Source of the DNA: CAYVWB01 sp964455395
GTDB taxonomy: Bacteria > Desulfobacterota > Desulfovibrionia > Desulfovibrionales > Desulfovibrionaceae
NCBI GenBank assembly: GCA_964455395.1
Contig: CAYVWB010000039.1
Location: forward strand, 1 to 40,980
Length of the DNA stretch: 40,980 nucleotides
Direction: 5' to 3'
The translations under genes were made by a program, and so were the position numbers. Under the pieces are notes generated by a model. That model ran no database searches. It was not told where the DNA came from and saw only the letters and a program-made list of their open reading frames with translations. Of the stretch, positions 25,389 through 33,295 are shown piece after piece (the stretch's first letter is position 1; the number at the start of each line of letters is the position of its first letter).

Positions 25389-25421
25389 GGAGGACGCCGG
25401 CCGTGCTGACCGGCGTCCTCC
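25389..25421 (-). terminator. Terminator hairpin of the decarboxylase operon
   Basis: GGAGGACGCCGG and CCGGCGTCCTCC form a perfect 12-bp stem with a 9-nt loop, 24 bp past the decarboxylase stop. On the minus strand it is followed by TTATCCT, a weak T-tract. It sits between convergent genes and may serve both. Confidence 0.65.
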
Positions 25422-25445
25422 GTACGGCTGGCGGCATCGGTCTGG

Positions 25446-26852
25446 TCAGCAGACCTTGTGCGTCTTGCCCGTGTCTGCGGGCTTGGTGACGGGGCAGCTG
25501 CACTTCCTGAGCGCCGCCACGGCGGCTTCGATGTCCTCCAGCAGGAGGGAGGCCATGTCCCTGCGCAAGTCCTCGCGCACCACGATGCGCTGCACGGCCA
25601 TGGTCTCCACGTTTTCGGGCATGGTGTAGGCGGGAACCTGCCAGCCGCGGTGGCGCAGCCGCTCGGCGAGGTCGAAGAGGGTGAAGCCCATCGGCTCCTT
25701 GAGTTTCCAGCAGAAGACGGGGAGCTCGTCGCCGCGGCTGATGAGTTCGAAGGGGCCCATGGCGGCGATGGCGTCGGAAAGGTAGAGCGCGGTGTCCTGG
25801 CTGGTCTGCTGGATGCGGCGGTAGCCTTCCCGCCCCAACCGCAGGAAATTGTAGTACTGCGCCACCACGTTGGAGCCGGCGCGGGAGAAGTTCAACGCGA
25901 AGGTGGGCATCTCCCCGCCAAGGTAGTTCACGCGGAAGATGAGCTCCTCGGGGAGCTCGGTCCAGTCTCGCCAGACGGCCCAGCCCACGCCGGGGTAGAC
26001 GAGACCGTACTTGTGGCCGGAGACATTGATGGACTTGACCCATTTGAGGCGGAAGTCCCAGGCGAGCTCCGGCTGGATGAACGGCGCGACGAAGCCTCCG
26101 CTGGCGGCGTCCACGTGGAGGGGGACTTCGTGGCCGGTGCGGCTGTTGTATTTCTCCAAGGCGGCGTCCAGGGCTGCGATATCCTCGTAAGCGCCGGTGT
26201 AGGTCACGCCGAGGATGCCCACCACGCCGATGGTGTTTTCGTCGCAGAGCGCCATGGCCTCGGCGGGATCGAGCGTGTAGCGGCCTTCCCGGAAGGGGGC
26301 GTAGCGGGGCTCTATCTCCCAGTAACGGCAGAACTTTTCCCAGCAGACCTGTACGCCGATGGACATCACCATGTTGGGCTTGTCCGCGGGTTTGCCTTGG
26401 GCCTTGCGGCGGGCGCGCCACTTCCATTTCATGGCCATGCCGCAGAGCATGGCGGCTTCGCTGGAGCCCGTGGTGGAGCAGCCGCAAGCGCCTTTGGTCG
26501 TGTCGTCGTGTTCAGGCGCGTTGAAAAGGTCTGCGAGGATGTTCACGCAGCGCGCTTCGATCTCGGCGGTCTGTGGATACTCGTCCTTGTCGATCATGTT
26601 GCGTTCGGCGGTCTCCAGCATCAGCGCGCGCGCTTCGTCCTCCATCCACGTGGTGACGAAGGTGGCGAGGTTCAGCCGGGCGTTGCCGTCGAGCATGGTC
26701 TCGTCGCGGACGATCTGATAGGCGGCTTTGGCTGGAATCTCCGCGTCGGGCATGCGGTACTTGGGGGCTTCACAGGCGCAGATGCGCGAGCCGAAGGATG
26801 GTGTGACGAGCGAGTCGTCCTTGATGCGACGCGGGCGGTTGCCGTGGAGCAT
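25446..26852 (-). CDS. gadB: Glutamate decarboxylase (PLP-dependent)
   Basis: 468 residues, close to E. coli GadA/GadB. It converts glutamate to GABA and CO2, consuming a proton. The start at 26852 (MLHGNRPRRIKDD) has a near-perfect AGGAGG 7 nt upstream. Visible: CGCSTTGSSEAAMLCGMAMK (phosphate site), HVDAASGGFVAPF with D248, and SINVSGHKYGLVYPG with the PLP lysine K281. The C-terminal tail KCSCPVTKPADTGKTHKVC keeps a His near the end, like the pH-gating His of E. coli GadB, but adds three Cys. It lies 53 bp after an amidase-type gene on the same strand, so is probably cotranscribed. No glutamate/GABA antiporter gene is nearby, so acid resistance is only one option. The gene symbol rests on similarity. 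Confidence 0.92.
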   Translation of the reverse strand: MLHGNRPRRIKDDSLVTPSFGSRICACEAPKYRMPDAEIPAKAAYQIVRDETMLDGNARLNLATFVTTWMEDEARALMLETAERNMIDKDEYPQTAEIEARCVNILADLFNAPEHDDTTKGACGCSTTGSSEAAMLCGMAMKWKWRARRKAQGKPADKPNMVMSIGVQVCWEKFCRYWEIEPRYAPFREGRYTLDPAEAMALCDENTIGVVGILGVTYTGAYEDIAALDAALEKYNSRTGHEVPLHVDAASGGFVAPFIQPELAWDFRLKWVKSINVSGHKYGLVYPGVGWAVWRDWTELPEELIFRVNYLGGEMPTFALNFSRAGSNVVAQYYNFLRLGREGYRRIQQTSQDTALYLSDAIAAMGPFELISRGDELPVFCWKLKEPMGFTLFDLAERLRHRGWQVPAYTMPENVETMAVQRIVVREDLRRDMASLLLEDIEAAVAALRKCSCPVTKPADTGKTHKVC

Positions 26853-26905
26853 GCAGTTCCTCCTGGGGTGAGAGATGCGGATGGGATGCGGCGGCTTCGA
26901 CTGGT

Positions 26906-27946
26906 CTATTTCTCCCGGCCGAGCTCCTTGCCGTCCTGGTGGCGGGGATAGGTCCAGCCGCCGGGGCGGAACGCTGCCGAGGTCGCCGTCAGGTCGCCGT
27001 AGAGGTCCGGCCGGCGGTCCTTCAGGTAGTCGTAGGTGGGCTCCTCCGGGTGGGTGGGTCCATACGCTTCCGGCACGCAGTCCGCCACCAGCAGGGTGTC
27101 CTGGTCGTGCCCGGCCGCCACGATGACGTCTCCATGCGGTCCGCACACGATGGAGTTGCCGCGATAGCGCCAATGGTTGTCGCCGCGGCGTTCGTAGCCG
27201 GCGCGGTTGGCGTAGGCGTAGAAGATGTCGTTGGCGTAGGCGTACGCTGGAATGAGCGTGGTGGAAATGTCCGGGTAGGGCACGGGACTGCGCTTGCCGT
27301 CGGCCATCTTGTAATAATGGTCTGCGGCCGTGGGGCCCACCACCAGCTTGGCGCCGCGCAACGCCAGGATGCGCGTCAGCTCCGGGAACTCGCATTCGTA
27401 GCAGTTCAGCACGGCCACGGGGAAGTCGTTCACCGGAAAGACAGGGGAGAGCACGTCGCCGAAGGCGAAGTCGTCGCGCTCCTGCTGTGCGTAGAGATGC
27501 GTCTTGCGATAGCTGGCGACGAGGCCGCCGTCCGCTGCGATGATGGCGATGGCGTCATACAGGCGTTCGCCGGCCGGAGTCTCGGCCTTTTCCGGATAAG
27601 GGACGAGCAACGCCACGCCATGGGCCTTGGCTGCTTCGCGGGCCCGGGTGACGCTGGGGCCGTCCAAAGGCTCGGCCACGGCGCGGGCGTCGGCGGGGCT
27701 CAAGGTGTAGCCGGAGACGTAGAGCTCCGGAAACGCAAGAAGCTGCACGCCTTGCGCTGCAGCCACACCCACGGCGTCTTCCAGGCGAGCCATGTTCTTG
27801 GCCGTGGCGCCCTCGCCGCAGTCGGCCTGGACCTGGTAGACGCCCAGGCGCACGCCTTTGCCCGGGGTCGGGGGCTCCAGGAACGTGCAGGTTTTGAGTT
27901 GCAGGGTCCGCTGACAGAGATGCACCGTCTCATCGACCGTGGCCAT
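26906..27946 (-). CDS. Carbon-nitrogen hydrolase (amidase branch) upstream of gad
   Basis: 346 residues from ATG 27946, which has GGAGG 8 nt upstream. Nitrilase-superfamily fold with the triad in LLAFPELYVSGY (Glu), ASYRKTHLYAQQ (Lys) and VLNCYECEFPELTR (Cys); CYECEFPE marks the amidase/carbamoylase branch rather than true nitrilases. The N-terminus has a ~30-residue extension before VRLGVYQVQADCGE. It is the first gene of a two-gene unit with glutamate decarboxylase. A natural idea is that it releases glutamate, or a glutamate-like amino acid, from an amide that the decarboxylase then uses, but the sequence does not show the substrate. It diverges from the chemoreceptor gene across 448 bp. 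Confidence 0.9.
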   Translation of the reverse strand: MATVDETVHLCQRTLQLKTCTFLEPPTPGKGVRLGVYQVQADCGEGATAKNMARLEDAVGVAAAQGVQLLAFPELYVSGYTLSPADARAVAEPLDGPSVTRAREAAKAHGVALLVPYPEKAETPAGERLYDAIAIIAADGGLVASYRKTHLYAQQERDDFAFGDVLSPVFPVNDFPVAVLNCYECEFPELTRILALRGAKLVVGPTAADHYYKMADGKRSPVPYPDISTTLIPAYAYANDIFYAYANRAGYERRGDNHWRYRGNSIVCGPHGDVIVAAGHDQDTLLVADCVPEAYGPTHPEEPTYDYLKDRRPDLYGDLTATSAAFRPGGWTYPRHQDGKELGREK

Positions 27947-28080
27947 GGCGTCGCCTCCTGACTGGGGGTGGGCTCGGAGCGTGATGCGTCGCGTGGAGAA
28001 TGGGATGACGCAGACGCGGAAACGTAGGCGGAACAATGTCACCCCGCCATGACGCGCGTGTGACATCCTGTCGATCAGTC

Positions 28081-28150
28081 GATTTTTTCTGCTCGAGCAT
28101 GTGTTGATTGTCCTCTTTTATATAGATTTGTTGACATCCGGGCGCCCGGA
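28081..28150. promoter_or_regulatory. AT-rich patch and 14-bp palindrome in the divergent promoter region
   Basis: The 448 bp between the amidase and chemoreceptor starts contain an AT-rich patch (28081-28136, with TTTTATATAGATTTG and TTGACA at 28131-28136), unusual in this GC-rich sequence. It is followed at once by the perfect palindrome TCCGGGCGCCCGGA (28137-28150). A shared operator for the two divergent genes is plausible. I could not fix -10 and -35 pairs with confidence. Nothing else was recognised in 28151-28394 beyond GC-rich hairpins. Confidence 0.45.
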
Positions 28151-28394
28151 ACCGCTTCCATATCGACGCGGGGTCGTGGAAATCCACACGAGGAGGCGCC
28201 GTGCGACGCCGGAGGGATGCGGGCGTCCTCCCTGCCGTGACGTTTCCTCGCAGCTGCCGACACCGGGTCGTAACCATGCTCGGGTATGGTGACATCACAT
28301 GACCGTACCAGGATGATTCGCATCGGCGTTTGGGGAGCGCCGACGCGCCGCATGCCGGCAGCCGCCGGCGCCCACTGACGTAGGGGGTAGCACC

Positions 28395-30503
28395 ATGTTC
28401 CGCGGCTCCGTCAAGCACACCATCATCGTCGGGCTGGTGGTGGCCATCGTCATCCCGCTCGCCATCGTCTTCGCCTTCATCGCCAACAAGTTCGAGACGT
28501 ACTCGCTCTCCACGTTCGTACGCTCCAGCGCGGGTCAGCTCGCTCAGGTGGACGAGGCCATGACGCTCTTCATCGACCAGGCGAAAGCGAACATCGCCAT
28601 GGTCGCCGCCTATCCGCCCTTGCAGGACGTCCACCCGGAGATGACGACCTATCTGGACGACGAAGCGGCCAGGCCGGCCGCTCCGGACCCCGACGATGTC
28701 CTCGGTCAGCAGCTCACGGCGTTCTTCCTCCTGGTGCAGTCCCACCACGAGGCGTACACGGACGTCTACGTGGGCACCAGACACGGCGCGTTCCTCATCT
28801 CCACGGACACGGAGCTCCCCGGCGGCTACGACCCCCGCAAACGGCCCTGGTACGAGGAATCGGCCGCTTCCCCGCAGAAGGCCATCGCCTCCTCGGCGTA
28901 CGTCTCCACGGACGGGCAAACCATGTTCAGCGTCGCCAAGGCCTTTCAGGACCAGCGCGGTTCGTTGCTCGGCGTGGCGGCCATCGACATCTCCCTGGAC
29001 GATCTCACCACCATGGTGGCCGAGCTGCAGCTGGGCGAGACGGGGTACGTCATCGTCATTCAGGATGACGGCGCCGTGCTGGCGGACCCCCGACAGCCGC
29101 AGAACAATTTCAAGAATGTCGACGCCATTGATGGAGACGCCTACACCCGGTTCTTCGCCAAGGACGAAGGGCTGGTGGAGACGACGCTGCGGGGGAAGCC
29201 GGTCTACGCCAGCGTCTACACCTCGCCGGAGCTGGGCTGGAAGTTCGTGGGCGTCATCGACGCCGCTGAGATCGAAACACCTGTCAACGAGCTCATCGAA
29301 ACGGGTATCCTCGGCAACGCCGGGGCCTTGCTGCTGGTCATCGCCGTGCTCTGGATCTTCATGGACCGGGTGGTGCTGCGTCCGCTCGGCCGCATGAACC
29401 ACGCGCTTTCGCTTGTCTCCAGAGGGGATTACAGCGCACGCATCGAGCACGACCGCACCGACGAGATAGGCGCCATCTTCACCGCTCTCAACGGCGCGGT
29501 GGGGTTGCTGAAGGACAACATCGAAGAAATCGAGCGCAAGTCCCTGGAAGCGCAAAGCAAAGCGCAGGAAGCCGAAGCCGCGAGCCGCGTGGCGGAGGAA
29601 GCGCGGGTGAAAGCGGAGCGCGCGCGGTGCGAAGGCATGCTGGACGCCTCCACCCGGCTGGAGGAGGTGGTGATCCGCCTCTCGGCGGCAGCCGAGGAGA
29701 TCACCACGCAGTCGGACGAGATCACCCGCGGCGCCGCCACCCAGCGCGACCGCATCGCCGGCGCAGCCACCGCCATGGAGGAAATGAGCGCCACCGTGCT
29801 GGAGGTGGCCAACAACGCCTCAGAGACCGCGGACCAGGCGATCGAATCCCGCAAGCACGCGCTGGAAGGCGCGGAAGTGGTGAACCAGACCGTCGCCTCC
29901 ATGAGCGACGTGACGAACCAGTCCGAAGGCGTCAAGGCGAAGATGGACCAGCTTGGTCGGCAAGTGGAGGACATCGGCCGCATCATGACGGTCATCGAGG
30001 ACATCGCGGACCAGACGAATCTGCTGGCGCTGAACGCCGCCATCGAAGCTGCGCGAGCCGGCGAAGCGGGCCGGGGCTTCGCCGTGGTGGCGGACGAGGT
30101 GCGCAAGCTGGCGGAAAAAACCATGGGCGCCACCAAGGAGGTGGGGTCCTCCATCACGGCCATTCAGGACGCCTCGCGGTCCAACATCCAGAGCATGGAA
30201 GCCATGGTCGCGCGCATCGCGGAAGCCACCGATCGTTCCAATCAGTCCGGCCGCGTGCTGGAGGGCATCGTCCAGGGCGTGGAGGCCTCGGCGTCGCGCA
30301 TCCAGTCCATCGCCACCGCCGCGGAAGAACAGTCCGCTTCCACGGAGGAGATCAACCGCTCAGTGGACGAGATCAGCCATATCGCGCTGGACACCGCCCG
30401 CCGCATCGCAGACACCAACGCCGCCTTGCGCGACATGAGCGGGCAGGTGGGGGCGCTCGCCAATGTGGTGCAGCGGCTGAAGGAAGAGGGCGGCGCCTGT
30501 TGA
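28395..30503 (+). CDS. Methyl-accepting chemotaxis protein with periplasmic Cache domain
   Basis: 702 residues. TM1 at about 9-33 (HTIIVGLVVAIVIPLAIVFAFI); a periplasmic double-Cache region (about 40-300) with SSAGQLAQVDEAMTLF and the dCache signature DPRKRPWYEESAAS... AYVSTDGQTMFSVAKAF; TM2 at about 304-328 (GILGNAGALLLVIAVLWIF); HAMP (RPLGRMNHALSLVSRGDYSARI); a coiled coil rich in E/A/K; and the signalling tip EDIADQTNLLALNAAIEAARAGEAGRGFAVVADEVRKLAE. No C-terminal pentapeptide for CheR/CheB tethering. Cache receptors sense small molecules such as amino acids or organic acids. Start chosen at 28395 with a GGGGG-type ribosome binding site. No other chemotaxis genes nearby. Confidence 0.95.
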   Translation: MFRGSVKHTIIVGLVVAIVIPLAIVFAFIANKFETYSLSTFVRSSAGQLAQVDEAMTLFIDQAKANIAMVAAYPPLQDVHPEMTTYLDDEAARPAAPDPDDVLGQQLTAFFLLVQSHHEAYTDVYVGTRHGAFLISTDTELPGGYDPRKRPWYEESAASPQKAIASSAYVSTDGQTMFSVAKAFQDQRGSLLGVAAIDISLDDLTTMVAELQLGETGYVIVIQDDGAVLADPRQPQNNFKNVDAIDGDAYTRFFAKDEGLVETTLRGKPVYASVYTSPELGWKFVGVIDAAEIETPVNELIETGILGNAGALLLVIAVLWIFMDRVVLRPLGRMNHALSLVSRGDYSARIEHDRTDEIGAIFTALNGAVGLLKDNIEEIERKSLEAQSKAQEAEAASRVAEEARVKAERARCEGMLDASTRLEEVVIRLSAAAEEITTQSDEITRGAATQRDRIAGAATAMEEMSATVLEVANNASETADQAIESRKHALEGAEVVNQTVASMSDVTNQSEGVKAKMDQLGRQVEDIGRIMTVIEDIADQTNLLALNAAIEAARAGEAGRGFAVVADEVRKLAEKTMGATKEVGSSITAIQDASRSNIQSMEAMVARIAEATDRSNQSGRVLEGIVQGVEASASRIQSIATAAEEQSASTEEINRSVDEISHIALDTARRIADTNAALRDMSGQVGALANVVQRLKEEGGAC

Positions 30504-30828
30504 GCAGCGCCGTCGCGGCGCATGGTTTTCCGGCGCGGGGTGGGAGAGCCTTCGCGATGCAAGGCGAGCGCGTTGCGACGAGACCCTGATCATATCGATC
30601 TGGTCCGCAACACCCACTCCTTTCCACGCGCAGACGACGCCACGAAGAAATCCGCCACTGTCGGGACGCGCGCCACGCGCTACCGGACTGATTCAGGACA
30701 CAAGCCCAAAACTCCGACGAGACGCCACGCCGGGAACGCCTGTTCCGGCATGGTGCGGCGGGTCAGGGTGATGGGCGAAAAAATGGGATGGAAGACAGTG
30801 GACGGACGCGGCAGGATCCGCCGTCAGG
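30504..30828. other. Non-coding stretch between the chemoreceptor and MOSC genes
   Basis: About 325 bp between convergent genes. Possible small frames on both strands have random composition and no good ribosome binding site. I saw no terminator with a T-run and no RNA gene. Confidence 0.5.
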
Positions 30829-31251
30829 TCAGGGCTTGACGGCGTCGCCGGGAGCAATGCTGCCGCCGCGCAACACGCGGGCGAAGAGCCCTTCCTTGGG
30901 CATTGCGCAGGCGCCGACCTGCTTGCGGATGTCGCACATGTGGTGGCACTGTTTGCCTATCTGGGTGATTTCCAACACGACGTCATTGATTTCAAGACGT
31001 TGCCCGATGTGCGCCTGGGAGAGATCGAAGCCCTCCAGCGTGATGTTCTCGGCGAAGTCTCCGGGGCCGAGTGAAGAAAGCTTCGGCTGGAGGCGTTCGA
31101 TGCTTGCCAGATCGAGCAGGCTCACCTGCCGATGGGAACCGGCATGGGCGTCGCCTTCCACACCGTAATCTTCGACAAGGGTAATGGTCTCGACGGTGTG
31201 CTTGCGTGTGCCCGTCTCTGAGCTGATGCAGACGGCGTGGACTTTGGTCAT
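30829..31251 (-). CDS. MOSC domain protein
   Basis: 140 residues from ATG 31251 (MTKVHAVCISSETGTRKHTVE); upstream codons are not protein-like. It matches stand-alone bacterial MOSC proteins: GVEGDAHAGSHRQVSLLDLASIE, LGPGDFAENITLEGFDLS, IGQRLEI and EITQIGKQCHHMCDIRKQVG with the conserved cysteine that in this superfamily binds a molybdenum cofactor sulfur. Such proteins are thought to handle persulfide or sulfur for molybdenum/tungsten cofactors, fitting an anaerobe rich in formate dehydrogenases (inference). The ribosome binding site is weak. Its promoter must lie in the 265 bp up to the tRNA gene. Confidence 0.9.
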   Translation of the reverse strand: MTKVHAVCISSETGTRKHTVETITLVEDYGVEGDAHAGSHRQVSLLDLASIERLQPKLSSLGPGDFAENITLEGFDLSQAHIGQRLEINDVVLEITQIGKQCHHMCDIRKQVGACAMPKEGLFARVLRGGSIAPGDAVKP

Positions 31252-31459
31252 GGGCGGTTCACCGTGGTAAGTTGACCCGAAGTGGAGGACAAGACGCCCG
31301 CGCGCAACGGAATGGGCAAGGCCCATGCTGGGGCGGCGGACCGAACGTGCGCGTACCCTACTGCGGCCTGCTGGAGTTGTCAAAGACGCCGGGGCTGCTT
31401 CCACATTCCGTAGGGCCGTCAACGGGTCAAAAAGAACCCCCGTGGACCCAAGAGAATGC

Positions 31460-31484
31460 CAAGCGGCTGATTTCGTTGCGCTTG
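31460..31484 (-). terminator. Possible hairpin downstream of tRNA-Arg(UCU)
   Basis: CAAGCG and CGCTTG form a 6-bp stem with a 13-nt loop about 35 nt after the CCA end. It is followed on the minus strand by GCATTCTCTTGG, so the T-tract is weak. Confidence 0.3.
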
Positions 31485-31516
31485 AGGACTCTCACGGATC
31501 CACGAAGATTGAAATT

Positions 31517-31833
31517 TGGCGCGGCATCCAGGATTCGAACCCGGGACCGTCGGCTTAGCGCACCACTTCGGATTTCTCCGCCACGGGGAGCGTGTTCGTG
31601 GTCCGGACTATCCCTTCGCCGTGCCCGGCTGCATGAGCCGGGGGTAGGCGCCGACCGTCTAGTCTCTACACCTTCCCTTCGCCTGCACGGGGCGTCGGGC
31701 TTGGCTCGGGATCGCCATGCCGCGCGAAGACGGCGCAGGGTTCCCCGAATTTGGCCGGTTCTGCACCCACGGTTTCCCGAGGGGCACTCCTTGTCTTGAA
31801 GGCCGATGCTCTATCCAACTGAGCTAATGCCGC
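31517..31833 (-). tRNA. tRNA-Arg(UCU) interrupted by a group I intron
   Basis: Exons at 31833-31799 (35 nt) and 31558-31517 (42 nt) join to a 77-nt tRNA with encoded CCA. Acceptor GCGGCAT/ATGCCGC, D stem GCTC/GAGC, anticodon stem TCGGC/GCCGA and T arm CCGGG-TTCGAAT-CCTGG all pair (one G-T in the T stem), with discriminator G. Joining CTT to CTAA gives the seven-base loop CTTCTAA, the usual loop of bacterial tRNA-Arg(UCU), anticodon TCT. The intron splits the anticodon after its first base (T34). Readings as Sec (CTTCAAG) or Ser(GCU) fail because the stem would not close, or because the variable arm is only 5 nt and the intron would not end in G. This tRNA reads AGA/AGG. Confidence 0.93.
31559..31798 (-). 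ncRNA. Group I self-splicing intron (Azoarcus-like, small IC3 type)
   Basis: 240 nt with no ORF. The 5' exon ends CTT and pairs with an internal guide GAG (31789-31787) through a 3-bp P1 with the required U-G at the splice site. P2 is TGCCCC/GGGTGCA capped by CGG-GAAA-CCG. The core matches what I recall of the Azoarcus tRNA-Ile ribozyme: CAAATTCGGGG, GAGCCAAGC, GGTGTAGAGACTAGACGG (P7 guanosine site, about 31655-31673) and AAGGGATAGTCC (about 31606-31617). P8 is CCCGGCT-CATGC-AGCCGGG and a GGA-GAAA-TCC tetraloop hairpin follows. The last base is G, the expected terminal guanosine. It should splice by guanosine-initiated transesterification to restore the anticodon. Confidence 0.93.
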
Positions 31834-31887
31834 ACGCGTACGCCCAGGGGCCGGCGGTCTTGCCGGAACCTCGCGTAAACCTCGTTT

Positions 31888-31915
31888 TCTATACGGGAAG
31901 GCGCCGCGCAGTCAA
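31888..31915 (-). promoter_or_regulatory. Promoter of the intron-containing tRNA-Arg gene
   Basis: On the minus strand TTGACT (31915-31910), a 16-nt spacer and TATAGA (31893-31888) form a strong sigma-70 promoter. The predicted start, near 31881, leaves a leader of about 48 nt before the tRNA 5' end. It supports the tRNA being transcribed as one precursor with the intron. Confidence 0.75.
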
Positions 31916-32002
31916 GTGGAGCAGGCCAGAGCAGCGACGTCCACGGGCCTCCATTGCACGCGGCGGCCTTGACTTCCCCACGCTTCCCCTGCATCCCAAG
32001 GC

Positions 32003-33295
32003 ATGTCGTATTTCGATTCCCTCGAAGCCTTCGACGCCTTTCTGGAAGGCCTCGGCCTCTTCCACATGGATCTCTCCCTGGCGCGCATCGAACGCTGTCT
32101 GGACGCCCTGGAGCTCCGCCGGCCGCCTTACCTCGCGGCGCAGGTGGTTGGCACCAACGGCAAAGGCTCCACGGCCGCGCTGCTGGCGGGGCTCGCCGCT
32201 GCTCACGGCTTGCGCGCGGGGCTCTACACCTCACCCCATTTCCGCACCCCCCGGGAGCGCATCCGGATCATCGGTCCGGAGGAGACTCCCGAGCGCGAAG
32301 GGCCCTGCCTGTCCGTCGCGGCGTGGCTTGCGGCAGCCAACGCCGTGCACAACGCACAGGAGGCCGCGCCATTGACGTATTTCGAATTCTTGACGGCCAT
32401 GGCCGCCGTCGCTTTCCGGGACGCGTCGGTGGATTTCGCCGTGTTCGAAGCGGGCCTCGGCGGTCGTCACGACGCCACCACGGCGCTGCGCGCGCCCTAT
32501 GTTGGCTTCACCCGCATGGGGCTGGACCACGTCAACGTTCTGGGGGAGACCCTGGCGGAAATCGCTGCGGACAAGGCTGACGCCATGCTGGAAGGGGGAA
32601 CGGCCGTCACCATCCGGCAGGAGGAAGCCGCGCGGTTCGCGCTGGACAAGGCGGCGTTGCTCCGACGCTGCCGCCTGCTGGAAGCCCGCCCGCCCGATCA
32701 GTTCGAGGACGCCTTCGCCGCGCTCCCCGGATTCCTGCGAGAAAATGGTCGGCTGGCCATGGCCTTGTGGCTGCTCGTCGCCACGGAGCACGATCACCCC
32801 GTGGACCCCGCAGCCATCACCCGGGTGTTGGGGCGCACGGTCATCCCGGGGAGAATGCAGCATGTGTGCGATGCGGACGGCCGCTGGCTGCTGCTGGACG
32901 GCGCGCACAACCCACAGGCCCTGGGCGCCCTCGCCACGGCAATGGATGAGCGGGGACTCGCGCCGACGGCGGTGATCTTCACCTGCCTGGCGGACAAGGA
33001 CCTGTCGGCCATGGCGACGGCGCTGGCCAAGTCGCTTCCGGCGGGAGCCCTCGTCTTGGCGCCGGAACTGCCGGATGTGGCGCGGGCGAGGCCGGCCGGA
33101 GAGATCGTGGCGGCGTTGCGCCGTGTCGCGCTGGATGCGCACCGCCTCAACGATGTCGCCGCAGCAGTGCAGGCGGCGCCGGACACGCCTGCGGCCGAAG
33201 CGCCGCTGCTCGTTTGCGGCTCCTTGTATTTGTTGAGCGCCTTCTTTACACTCAAGCCCCACCTCCTGGGTCCACTTGCTTGTGACGAGCCATGA
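32003..33295 (+). CDS. folC: Folylpolyglutamate synthase / dihydrofolate synthase
   Basis: 430 residues, FolC length. It adds glutamate to dihydropteroate and/or folates with ATP. The N-terminal Mur-ligase-like domain shows YLAAQVVGTNGKGSTAALLAGLA (P-loop), RAGLYTSPHFRTPRERIRI (the omega-loop SPH motif) and FAVFEAGLGGRHDATTAL. The C-terminal domain has WLLLDGAHNPQALGAL. Start ATG 32003 (MSYFDSLEAFDAFLEGLGLF) fits the family; the ribosome binding site is weak. It overlaps selA by 4 bp (ATGA), so the two are translationally coupled, heading a folC-selA-peptidase-selB unit. Confidence 0.95.
   Translation: MSYFDSLEAFDAFLEGLGLFHMDLSLARIERCLDALELRRPPYLAAQVVGTNGKGSTAALLAGLAAAHGLRAGLYTSPHFRTPRERIRIIGPEETPEREGPCLSVAAWLAAANAVHNAQEAAPLTYFEFLTAMAAVAFRDASVDFAVFEAGLGGRHDATTALRAPYVGFTRMGLDHVNVLGETLAEIAADKADAMLEGGTAVTIRQEEAARFALDKAALLRRCRLLEARPPDQFEDAFAALPGFLRENGRLAMALWLLVATEHDHPVDPAAITRVLGRTVIPGRMQHVCDADGRWLLLDGAHNPQALGALATAMDERGLAPTAVIFTCLADKDLSAMATALAKSLPAGALVLAPELPDVARARPAGEIVAALRRVALDAHRLNDVAAAVQAAPDTPAAEAPLLVCGSLYLLSAFFTLKPHLLGPLACDEP

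Noticed and set aside
27930..28110. Minus-strand frame MLEQKKSTDRQDV... upstream of the amidase gene
   Set aside because: It runs out of frame through the well-supported amidase start, with no family similarity; probably leader sequence.
31553..31562. tRNA-Ser(GCU) from joining CT to GCTAA
   Set aside because: The variable arm is only 5 nt, and the intron would end in C rather than the required G. Arg(UCU), with the standard loop CTTCTAA, fits better.
31790..31833. A tRNA-Sec reading of the loop CTTCAAG (anticodon TCA) near the selA/selB genes
   Set aside because: The bases after CTTCAAG do not close the anticodon stem, and there is no long variable arm. The matching stem GCCGA is found only after the intron.
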